A DNA stretch of 5,159 bases from JAAYKS01 sp964479435 (GTDB taxonomy: Bacteria; Bacillota; Clostridia; Saccharofermentanales; UBA5734), in NCBI GenBank assembly GCA_964479435.1, contig CAYZME010000107.1, positions 1 to 5,159 on the forward strand, read 5' to 3'. Positions 1-5,159 of the stretch are shown here, piece by piece; position 1 is the first letter of the stretch; the number at the start of each line of letters is the position of its first letter. The translations under genes were made by a program, and so were the position numbers. The notes beneath the pieces are model-generated. The model was not told the DNA's origin and did no database searches. It saw only the letters and a list, made by a program, of their open reading frames with translations.

Positions 1-1197
1 TGTTTCTTTCCTCTCTCTCTTGTAAAAAAATCGCGAGCGCACGGCTACAGGGACCCGTTTGCCACGGATTTCAACGGTCAGCCCCTCTTGCTGCGCAGCG
101 TCCGTGCGCAACAAAGCGGTGCCGACCGACAATCCCAGTGTGGGGGCGTGATAGCCGGTGGTAACCACCCCGACCGGGTCCTCGATATCAGGCGCGAATA
201 CCGGATATCCGTGCCGCGCGATGCCGCGGTCCAACAATTCGAATCCGATCAGTTTGCGGGGAACCCCGCGTTCTTTTTGGACGGCCAGCGCGTGTTTGCC
301 GATAAAAGCAGGTTTGTCCAACACGACAAAACGCGCCAATCCGGCCTCCAGAGGCGTGATATCCCGGGCCAATTCGTTACCATACAAAGGCATACCGGCC
401 TCAAACCGCAGCGTGTCGCGGCAGCCCAGGCCGCATAAGGTAGCGCCGATGGGCGCGCCGCTCTCCGACGGGACGCGGGCCGCGAGCAACGCGTCCCAGA
501 CGGCCACGAGCGCGGCCGACGGCACCATGATTTCGAACCCGTCTTCGCCGGTATAGCCGGTTCGCGAGACCAGGCAGAGGACGTCCGCGACAGGCAGGTC
601 GCGGACGAAACGGTAATAAACCAGGGATTGTAGCGTTGCTCCCGTCTTTTCGTTGACCACCGCGCGCAACAGCGCCGCCGCGTAGGGGCCCTGCAGCGCG
701 ATCAACCCCCACGTGTCGGAGGTGTCACGGATTGTGACATCCAGCCCTCGGGTCTCCGTGGGGGCGTCGGGCCCCGTGAGAGACTGCAGCCAGACGACGT
801 CGTTGTAGCGATTGGCCGCGTTGACCACCAACAAGACCGATCCCGGCTCGAGATGATACACCAGCACGTCGTCGAGCGTGCCGCCGTCGGGGGCACACAG
901 CGGTGAATAAGCGATCTGCCCCGGCTGCAAGGTATCGACGCGCGCCGTCACGACGCGATCCGCGAATGTCAAAGCGTCCGCGCCCGTGAGCAGGATTTCG
1001 CCCATGTGGGATACATCGAACAGGCCGGCGCTCGAGCGCACGGCCTGATGCTCGGCTACCAGGCCTGTAAACTGGATCGGCAAAAGCCAGCCGGCATAAT
1101 CGACCATGCGCCCGCCATGGGCGACATGCGAGTCATACAGGGGTGTTTTTCGCGCGGGCGGAGGGGACGTGGCCGGGGACTCGTGATCTCTTTCCAT
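1..1197 (-). CDS. gcvT: Glycine cleavage system T protein (aminomethyltransferase), stop codon beyond the left edge
   Basis: Cytoplasmic T protein of the glycine cleavage system: it takes the aminomethyl group from lipoylated H protein and, with tetrahydrofolate, makes 5,10-methylene-THF and ammonia. The minus frame stays open from the ATG at 1197 to the edge (399 codons). Family motifs appear in order: FDVSHMGE (60-67), GGTLDD (105-110, one of the two Asp matching the conserved catalytic Asp), LQGPYA (about 168-173), SRTGYTGEDGFEI (about 211-223), RDTLRFEAGMPLYGNEL (260-276), a VGVVTTGYHAPTLG segment (about 342-355) and the usual C-terminal FYKR (391-394). At least five codons follow FYKR, so the stop is probably just outside. 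The start is chosen because AGGAGA lies 5 nt upstream. It adds a Pro-rich stretch (roughly residues 6-19) that typical bacterial GcvT lacks. Other gcv genes may follow to the left. The identification is firm; other folate-binding GcvT-like proteins lack this full motif set. Confidence 0.96.
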   Translation of the reverse strand, partial: MERDHESPATSPPPARKTPLYDSHVAHGGRMVDYAGWLLPIQFTGLVAEHQAVRSSAGLFDVSHMGEILLTGADALTFADRVVTARVDTLQPGQIAYSPLCAPDGGTLDDVLVYHLEPGSVLLVVNAANRYNDVVWLQSLTGPDAPTETRGLDVTIRDTSDTWGLIALQGPYAAALLRAVVNEKTGATLQSLVYYRFVRDLPVADVLCLVSRTGYTGEDGFEIMVPSAALVAVWDALLAARVPSESGAPIGATLCGLGCRDTLRFEAGMPLYGNELARDITPLEAGLARFVVLDKPAFIGKHALAVQKERGVPRKLIGFELLDRGIARHGYPVFAPDIEDPVGVVTTGYHAPTLGLSVGTALLRTDAAQQEGLTVEIRGKRVPVAVRSRFFYKRERKET

Positions 1198-1202
1198 TGT
1201 GA

Positions 1203-1208
1203 TCTCCT
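1203..1208 (-). promoter_or_regulatory. Ribosome binding site of gcvT
   Basis: On the minus strand AGGAGA sits 5 nt before the ATG at 1197. It fixes the start codon, since no other in-frame start with a comparable site lies nearby, and so supports the extended N-terminus. Confidence 0.75.
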
Positions 1209-1225
1209 GTTCGGACAAGTCTTAC

Positions 1226-1299
1226 AAAAAAATAGACGGCACACCCCGCCCGCGCGCTTTCGCGCCGGCCCGGGCGACGTTTTCCGCGGGGTCGTATCT
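1226..1299 (-). terminator. GC-rich hairpin followed by T7: araC terminator or gcvT leader attenuator
   Basis: Read on the minus strand, AGAT (1299-1296) and CCCCGC (1291-1286) can pair with GCGGGG (1249-1244) and GTCT (1237-1234, one G-U pair). An inner GCGC-GAAA-GCGC tetraloop hairpin lies at 1265-1254. One base after the outer stem comes a run of seven T (1232-1226). The stem is interrupted, and the inner GC part ends 11 nt before the T run, so it is not a textbook terminator. It lies 53 nt past the araC stop but also downstream of a promoter-like sequence for gcvT. It could therefore end araC transcripts, attenuate gcvT, or both. The pairing was traced by eye and no folding energy was calculated. 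Confidence 0.45.
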
Positions 1300-1308
1300 G
1301 TCGGTATG

Positions 1309-1337
1309 AGCGTAACAGCCACCCGCAAACGCGTCAA
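1309..1337 (-). promoter_or_regulatory. Candidate sigma-A promoter of gcvT
   Basis: On the minus strand TTGACG (1337-1332, 5 of 6 to the -35 consensus) is followed after exactly 17 bp by TACGCT (1314-1309, 3 of 6 to the -10 consensus). It begins 14 nt after the araC stop codon and would give a leader of about 105 nt before gcvT. The -35 and spacing are good and the -10 is weak. If real, gcvT is transcribed independently of araC. Confidence 0.45.
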
Positions 1338-1351
1338 GGTAAAGGGAGGAT

Positions 1352-2194
1352 TCATAGGGGCTCTTCCGGGGTATCTGTCGACGACAGCGATTGACGGGAG
1401 CGCGTGTGGGAGGGGGGGTAGCCGCGCAGCCTTTTATAGACTTTGCTGAAGTAAAAGACATCGTCAAATCCCGTCCGTCGGGCCGCTTCTTCGATCGCCA
1501 CCCCACCGGCGATCAGCGTCTCGGCGTTGTTGATGCGGACGTGATTGATATACGCCTTGGCCGACAATCCGACCGAGTTCTTAAAGAGGGCGCCAAAATA
1601 GACCGGGTTGAGACCGGCGCGCGCGGCCAGATCGGACAAGCGGAGCGGCTGGGAGTAATGGCGGACGATGTAGGCGATCGCTTCTTTGACGCGGGGGTCC
1701 AAAACCCCACCAGCCTGCCGGTGGATCAGCAGGGTCACGTACCGGTGCAAAATCAGCAGCAGCAGCGCGCGGCACTTGAGCATGAATCCGGGGATCCGCC
1801 GCGCCCACTCCAGGTCCAGTTCGGAATACAGCCGCAGCAAGGTTTCATCCAAACCGGTACGCGCCATGGCGGGGGCCGGCAGGCGGATCTCATCGCCGCC
1901 GGCATCGGGGAAATGGGCGCAGATGACATGACAGGCGGTTGGTACGGAGGGTTCACTGCCCGCCCCACGCAAAGAGCCGGCGGGGATCACCAGCATTTCC
2001 CCGGCGGCTACGATATAATGCATGCCGTTGATGCGGTAGCTCACGTGGCCTTGGACGACTTGCACGATTTCGCAATGGAGGGCGACACTTTCACGGATTT
2101 CCCAAACGCCCGGATCGGCAGCCGAAAGGACGGCATGAATCCGCGGGTCGGCGTGGGCGGTATCCAGGTTCAGGAGCCATTGGTTGATGTCCAT
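1352..2194 (-). CDS. AraC-family transcriptional regulator (cupin sensor plus AraC DNA-binding domain)
   Basis: Predicted one-component cytoplasmic regulator of 280 aa, the usual size for sugar-responsive AraC proteins. Residues about 20-95 form a beta-rich cupin-like sensor (segments such as VVQGHVSYRING and GEMLVIPAGS). A helical linker covers about 113-160. The C-terminal AraC domain spans about 168-265, with a first helix-turn-helix near 185-206 (LSDLAARAGLNPVYFGALFK) and a second near 233-256 (AIEEAARRTGFDDVFYFSKVYK), ending in GYPPSHTR, a variant of the usual family ending. The start at 2194 is supported by GAGGTGG 4 nt upstream. The gene is divergent from aguA across a 469-nt gap, so a role in controlling aldouronate genes is inferred; the ligand is unknown. 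It is not membrane-bound and has no receiver domain, so it is not a YesN-type response regulator. Confidence 0.93.
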   Translation of the reverse strand: MDINQWLLNLDTAHADPRIHAVLSAADPGVWEIRESVALHCEIVQVVQGHVSYRINGMHYIVAAGEMLVIPAGSLRGAGSEPSVPTACHVICAHFPDAGGDEIRLPAPAMARTGLDETLLRLYSELDLEWARRIPGFMLKCRALLLLILHRYVTLLIHRQAGGVLDPRVKEAIAYIVRHYSQPLRLSDLAARAGLNPVYFGALFKNSVGLSAKAYINHVRINNAETLIAGGVAIEEAARRTGFDDVFYFSKVYKRLRGYPPSHTRSRQSLSSTDTPEEPL

Positions 2195-2198
2195 CGAT

Positions 2199-2205
2199 CC
2201 ACCTC
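2199..2205 (-). promoter_or_regulatory. Ribosome binding site of the araC-family gene
   Basis: Minus-strand GAGGTGG ends 4 nt before the ATG at 2194. It is a good Shine-Dalgarno match and decides the start. Confidence 0.65.
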
Positions 2206-2467
2206 GTTCCCTTTATATGGTTGTAGATAGCTACTTATCTTTTTATGGGTCGGTCTTTCCGAGCCATGGGAGCGAAAATCGGATGAATCTCTCCATGCTT
2301 TCTTTAATTATTACAAAAGATCTTCAGAAATTCCATGGTCACTATTGCAGCAATTGCGCTAAAATACGATTGTCCACACGAGATATTTTATGCACATTGA
2401 CAGGGATGACACCGAACACAGAGCGGATATACCTGAATTTGTTTTGTGAAAAACCCCTCTTGGGCGG

Positions 2468-2496
2468 TTGATTCCTGGTTCGTTCTTGTATATAGT
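2468..2496 (+). promoter_or_regulatory. Candidate sigma-A promoter of the aguA operon
   Basis: TTGATT (2468-2473, 4 of 6) and TATAGT (2491-2496, 5 of 6) are separated by exactly 17 bp. Transcription would begin near 2503, inside the TTGACTTGTGACT direct repeat, leaving a leader of about 160 nt before aguA. It is the best-matched full promoter on this strand in the gap. Confidence 0.55.
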
Positions 2497-2511
2497 TTTT
2501 TTGACTTGTGA

Positions 2512-2541
2512 CTGATTTTTTTTGTTGAAGTGGATTATAAT
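2512..2541 (+). promoter_or_regulatory. Second candidate promoter for aguA (perfect -10, weak -35)
   Basis: TATAAT at 2536-2541 is a perfect -10 hexamer. The best -35 is CTGATT at 2512-2517 (3 of 6) with an 18-bp spacer. A perfect -10 with a poor -35 is the form often seen at activator-dependent promoters, which would fit an AraC-type activator, but that link is inference. Confidence 0.4.
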
Positions 2542-2553
2542 AGCGTACAAATG

Positions 2554-2616
2554 CCACACAAGCACTTGCGAATGTATTTGGTTTTTGAACATACTGACAA
2601 CAGCTTGCACGTGTGG
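2554..2616 (+). repeat. Interrupted inverted repeat in the aguA leader
   Basis: CCACAC (2554-2559) pairs with GTGTGG (2611-2616). After a 4-nt bulge (2607-2610), AAGC (2560-2563) pairs with GCTT (2603-2606). The result is ten pairs around a loop of about 39 nt. A small CAAG-CA-CTTG hairpin (2559-2568) competes with the 5' arm. No T run follows, so it is not an intrinsic terminator. It could be mRNA structure near the translation start or simply chance. Confidence 0.3.
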
Positions 2617-2627
2617 AAACGCGGCCG
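2614..2627 (+). promoter_or_regulatory. Weak cre-like (CcpA) site downstream of the aguA promoters
   Basis: The left half TGGAAACG fits the TGNAANCG core of a catabolite-responsive element. The right half (CGGCCG) fits poorly, so the required near-palindrome is only partial. Its place between the promoters and the ribosome binding site would suit roadblock repression by CcpA, which is common for sugar operons in Firmicutes. Confidence 0.22.
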
Positions 2628-2647
2628 ACAGGGTAGCGACGCGGATC

Positions 2648-2654
2648 GAGGAGG
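2648..2654 (+). promoter_or_regulatory. Ribosome binding site of aguA
   Basis: GAGGAGG lies 9 nt before the ATG at 2664. It is a very strong Shine-Dalgarno match and fixes the start. Confidence 0.85.
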
Positions 2655-2663
2655 AAAACGCAC

Positions 2664-4739
2664 ATGAAAGATTCCCAAACCCCCGCCGGGCCGGGCGTAT
2701 TTTCCCAATACGATTGCTGGTTGCAAAAGCGTATTCCGGAGCGGTTGGACACGCGTGTCGCCGCCGTGTTGGGGCGTTATCGTGTGTACGCGAGCGGGCG
2801 CCTGGCGGAAACCGCTGTGCGCGAACTGTCGGACTTGGGCCGGCGTGTGACCGGCATACAGCCGGAGGTCGTCCACGGGGGCGATCTGGCGGGTTCGGAG
2901 GTCGTCCTGTGCGATCTGTCGGGCGACGCGACGCTCCCTTCGGGTTGGGACGCCGGCGAGACGGCGGCCATCGCCGCCGAAGGATACCGCGTGCGCTGGG
3001 ATGAAAGCACGGCCAGTCTTTTCGTCGTCGCCGCGGACGCGGCCGGCCTTTTGTACGGCGCGTTTCGCGTGATCCGCCTGGTGGGGGAAGGCGCTTCGCT
3101 GACCGGGGTCGATGTGTTTGAAAACCCGGGATCTCCACTCCGCATGATCAACCACTGGGACAATATGGACGGTTCGATTGAGCGTGGTTACGCGGGTCGT
3201 TCGGTCTTTTTTGATGACAACCGCCTGATTGCGGATCTCACGCGCGCCGCCGATTACGCGCGACTGCTGGCCTCGGTCGGTATCAATACGATCAGCATCA
3301 ACAACGTCAATGTGCGCGGTGAGTCCGTCCGCCTGATCACGGAAGACCACCTGCCCGACGTCGCGCGTCTGGCCGATGTGTTTCGCGGGTATGGCGTCCG
3401 CCTGATGTTGTGTGTCAATTTCACCAGCCCGATCCAAATCGGCGGGTTGAAAACAGCCGATCCGCTGGACCCCGACGTGATCCGCTTCTGGGCGCGCCAG
3501 ACCGATTTGGTTTATCAGCACATCCCCGACTTGCGCGGTTTCCTGGTCAAGGCCGATTCGGAGTTTCTGCCCGGGCCGACCGCGGATGGCCGCACCCACG
3601 CGGACGGCGCCAACACCATCGCGCGGGCGCTGGCTCCGCATGGCGCCATCGTGATCTGGCGCTGTTTTGTTTATAACTGCATGCAGGATTGGCGCGATAC
3701 CGTGACGGACCGGCCCAAGGCGGCTTTTGAAAACTTTGTGCCCCTCGACGGCCAGTTCGACGCCAATGTTTTGTTGCAGATCAAAAACGGGCCGGTCGAT
3801 TTCCAAATCCGCGAGCCGGTCTCGACGTTGTTTGGCGCGATGCGCCAAACGCGCGAGGTGATGGAGCTGCAGATCACCCAGGAATACACCGGGCAGCAAA
3901 AACACCTGTGCTATCTGGTGCCTTTGTGGAAAGAAGTCATCGATTTTGACCCCCAGAACCCGGATTGCCCCGGAACGATCGAGGCCATGTTAGGCAATGG
4001 CACCATCGAAGGCATCGCCGGCGTTGTCAACGTCGGGCTGGACCGCAACTGGACCGGACATACGCTGGCCCAGGCCAACTTGTACGGGTACGCGCGCCTG
4101 TGCTGGGATCCGTCGCTGACCGCCGCGGACATCGCCAAAGAATGGATCCATTTGACACTGGGCGAGGATCCGACCGTATACGCGACGGTCTATGAGATGC
4201 TGATGCGCTCGCGCGTGATCTATGAGAAATACAACGCGCCGCTGGGAATCGGCTGGATGTGCAACCCCTCCCATCACTATGGGCCCAATGTGGACGGGTA
4301 CGAGTACGCGTACTGGGGGACATACCACCGCGCGGACAACCTCGCCATCGGGGTGGATCGCACCCGCGCCCCGGGCGGGACCGCTTATACCGCCCAATAT
4401 AGCGCGCCGGTCGCCGCCCTGTACGATGACCTGGCGACTTGCCCCGAAGAGCTGCTGTTGTTTTTTCACCGGGTACCGTATACCCATCGCCTCCGCTCCG
4501 GAACCACTCTGATCCAACACATCTACGACACCCATTTTGAGGGCGTCCAGGAGGTGGAAGAGATGATCCGGGCCTGGGAGGCCCTGCAAGGGACATTGCA
4601 CCCCGAAGCCTACGAACCGGTCGCGGAACGCTTGCAGACCCAGTTCCAAGACGCGTGTGAGTGGAGGGATGTTGTCAATACGTATTTCCGCCGTAAGACG
4701 GGTATACCGGACGAGAAGGGAAGGAAGATCCACGTATGA
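2664..4739 (+). CDS. aguA: Alpha-glucuronidase, glycoside hydrolase family 67
   Basis: Cleaves the alpha-1,2 bond between (4-O-methyl)glucuronic acid and the terminal xylose of aldouronic acids from glucuronoxylan. At 691 aa it is complete and close to the usual size of about 680. YDCWL (16-20) opens the N-terminal domain (to about 140). The central TIM barrel (about 145-465) carries NHWDNMDGS (163-171), RGYAGRS (174-180), INNVNV (212-217), VKADSE with Glu300, NGPVDFQIREP with Asp379 and QITQEYTGQ with Glu407. The spacing of 79 and 28 residues between these acids equals that of the known Geobacillus enzyme (Glu285 acid; Asp364 and Glu392), so the active site looks intact. A C-terminal helical domain (about 470-691) contains WMCNPSHHYGP (531-541) and ends in the usual GIPDEKGRKI. 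No signal peptide is visible, so it acts in the cytoplasm on imported substrate, in keeping with the permease 46 nt downstream. Confidence 0.97.
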   Translation: MKDSQTPAGPGVFSQYDCWLQKRIPERLDTRVAAVLGRYRVYASGRLAETAVRELSDLGRRVTGIQPEVVHGGDLAGSEVVLCDLSGDATLPSGWDAGETAAIAAEGYRVRWDESTASLFVVAADAAGLLYGAFRVIRLVGEGASLTGVDVFENPGSPLRMINHWDNMDGSIERGYAGRSVFFDDNRLIADLTRAADYARLLASVGINTISINNVNVRGESVRLITEDHLPDVARLADVFRGYGVRLMLCVNFTSPIQIGGLKTADPLDPDVIRFWARQTDLVYQHIPDLRGFLVKADSEFLPGPTADGRTHADGANTIARALAPHGAIVIWRCFVYNCMQDWRDTVTDRPKAAFENFVPLDGQFDANVLLQIKNGPVDFQIREPVSTLFGAMRQTREVMELQITQEYTGQQKHLCYLVPLWKEVIDFDPQNPDCPGTIEAMLGNGTIEGIAGVVNVGLDRNWTGHTLAQANLYGYARLCWDPSLTAADIAKEWIHLTLGEDPTVYATVYEMLMRSRVIYEKYNAPLGIGWMCNPSHHYGPNVDGYEYAYWGTYHRADNLAIGVDRTRAPGGTAYTAQYSAPVAALYDDLATCPEELLLFFHRVPYTHRLRSGTTLIQHIYDTHFEGVQEVEEMIRAWEALQGTLHPEAYEPVAERLQTQFQDACEWRDVVNTYFRRKTGIPDEKGRKIHV

Positions 4740-4769
4740 CCAGACGCGAAACCATGAACAAGAATCATC

Positions 4770-4778
4770 GGAGGGAGG
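4770..4778 (+). promoter_or_regulatory. Ribosome binding site of the permease, deciding a GTG start
   Basis: GGAGGGAGG ends 7 nt before GTG at 4786. No in-frame ATG lies nearby upstream, and the next in-frame Met (about residue 39) falls within the first membrane segment, so GTG is the chosen start. Confidence 0.8.
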
Positions 4779-4785
4779 AAGAGAA

Positions 4786-5159
4786 GTGAGCACGCAATCC
4801 AACTTTTCGCGAACGCTCAGGCGCGCGCGGCGCAATTGGCAGTTGTACATTATTGTCGCGCTACCCGTGATTTGGCTTTTGATCTTCAAATATGGACCCA
4901 TGTACGGTGTCCAGTTGGCGCTCAAAAACTTCCAGATCAGAGAGGGGATTTGGGGCAGTCCATGGATCGGATTCGAGAATTTCAAGCGGTTCTTCGAATT
5001 CAAAGAGTTCTGGATGCTGATCAAAAACACGTTGGGCATCAGCGTGTACCAATTGTTGGCGGGGTTCCCGATCCCCATCGTCCTGGCGCTTGCGCTCAAT
5101 GCGACGCTGAATCTCAAATTCAAAAAGACCGTCCAGTTTGTCACCTACATGCCTTATTT
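4786..5159 (+). CDS. lplB: LplB-type ABC transporter permease for oligosaccharides, cut by the right edge
   Basis: The N-terminal 124 codons of an inner-membrane permease of the LplB/MalF type, usually about 300 aa. A basic cytoplasmic start (RRARRNW, 12-18) leads into the first membrane segment (about 19-36). The family hallmarks follow: KYGPMYGVQLALKNF (about 35-49), GIWGSPWIGFENFKRFF (54-70), FWMLIKNTLGIS (75-86), a second membrane segment (about 83-105) and FKKTVQFVTYMPY at the edge. Such permeases work with a second permease (YtcB type), a lipoprotein binding protein (LplA type) and a shared ATPase usually encoded elsewhere. The gap of 46 nt to aguA, with no terminator seen, indicates one operon and suggests aldouronates as substrate. 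The lplB name reflects family only; substrate is inferred from context. Confidence 0.92.
   Translation, partial: MSTQSNFSRTLRRARRNWQLYIIVALPVIWLLIFKYGPMYGVQLALKNFQIREGIWGSPWIGFENFKRFFEFKEFWMLIKNTLGISVYQLLAGFPIPIVLALALNATLNLKFKKTVQFVTYMPY

Larger units (their letters stand above)
2195..2663. other. Divergent intergenic control region between the araC-type gene and aguA
   Basis: This 469-nt stretch is clearly richer in A+T than the flanking genes, and I see no credible gene in it. Toward aguA it holds a promoter (2468-2496), a second -10 box (2536-2541), a leader inverted repeat and a cre-like half site, listed separately. Toward araC the best I find is a weak extended -10, TGTAATAAT (minus, 2315-2307), without a good -35. 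Possible operator-like motifs are ATTGC repeated at 2344-2348 and 2353-2357 around the palindrome GCAATTGC (2350-2357), two CCATGG palindromes (2264-2269 and 2333-2338), overlapping small inverted repeats at 2223-2240, and TGACT repeated 7 bp apart at 2502-2513. None can be assigned to a protein from sequence alone. Confidence 0.7.

Noticed and set aside
1221..1237. GTCT-AGAC mini hairpin flanking the A run on the plus strand
   Set aside because: Only four pairs around an A-rich loop; the same bases fit better as the base of the larger minus-strand hairpin.
1198..1310. Glycine riboswitch ahead of gcvT
   Set aside because: The leader is too short for a tandem aptamer and I do not find the conserved glycine aptamer core.
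1391..2230. 279-codon plus-strand frame opposite the AraC gene
   Set aside because: The minus strand encodes a clear AraC protein with two helix-turn-helix motifs; the plus frame is its shadow.
2184..2471. 95-codon plus-strand frame in the divergent gap (contains a CSNC motif)
   Set aside because: It starts inside the araC coding start on the opposite strand, lacks a well-spaced ribosome binding site or promoter of its own, and shows no family resemblance. The region looks regulatory.
2450..2500. Plus-strand terminator at CCC-CTCTT-GGG followed later by T7
   Set aside because: The stem is only three pairs and the T run is about 30 nt away; the stretch matches a promoter much better.
2501..2506. 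TTGACT as a -35 box for the TATAAT at 2536
   Set aside because: The spacer would be 29 bp, far too long for a sigma-A promoter.
2535..3905. 456-codon open frame on the minus strand opposite aguA
   Set aside because: It lies almost wholly antisense to a GH67 gene with intact catalytic motifs. Its translation resembles no family, and long antisense frames are expected in GC-rich genes.
3990..5144. 384-codon open frame on the minus strand opposite the aguA end and the permease
   Set aside because: It spans two real genes and their gap in antisense, has no recognisable domain, and is explained by GC-rich codon use.

Overview
The window reads as a GC-rich bacterial chromosome segment, most likely from a Firmicute of the Paenibacillaceae type (Paenibacillus, Cohnella or Thermobacillus relatives). 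This is inferred from strong GGAGG-type ribosome binding sites, sigma-A-like promoters in an AT-rich intergenic gap, an intracellular GH67 alpha-glucuronidase and an LplB-type ABC permease. The last two are the usual pair in aldouronate (glucuronoxylan fragment) utilization clusters. Taxonomy is not proven by the sequence.

Layout. (1) 1-1197, minus strand: gcvT, the aminomethyltransferase (T protein) of the glycine cleavage system. It is essentially complete, but its stop codon lies beyond the left edge. (2) 1198-1351: a short gap with a promoter-like -35/-10 pair facing gcvT, followed by a GC-rich hairpin and seven T's on the minus strand. This is either the araC terminator or an attenuator in the gcvT leader. 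(3) 1352-2194, minus strand: an AraC-family regulator. (4) 2195-2663: a 469-base AT-rich divergent control region with a good promoter toward the right, a second perfect -10 box, a leader inverted repeat and a weak cre-like site. (5) 2664-4739, plus strand: aguA, a cytoplasmic alpha-glucuronidase with its catalytic triad intact. (6) 4786 to the right edge, plus strand: the N-terminal 124 codons of an LplB-type sugar permease with a GTG start.

How it works together. The permease, with a second permease and a binding protein expected to the right, would import xylo-oligosaccharides carrying 4-O-methylglucuronate. AguA would remove the uronate inside the cell and leave xylo-oligosaccharides for other glycosidases. 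The divergent AraC protein is the natural candidate for a substrate-responsive regulator of this operon. The gcvT gene belongs to one-carbon/glycine metabolism and seems to be only a neighbour. I see no RNA genes, insertion sequences, CRISPR arrays or clearly novel system. The most interesting parts are regulatory: the gcvT leader and the araC-aguA gap.
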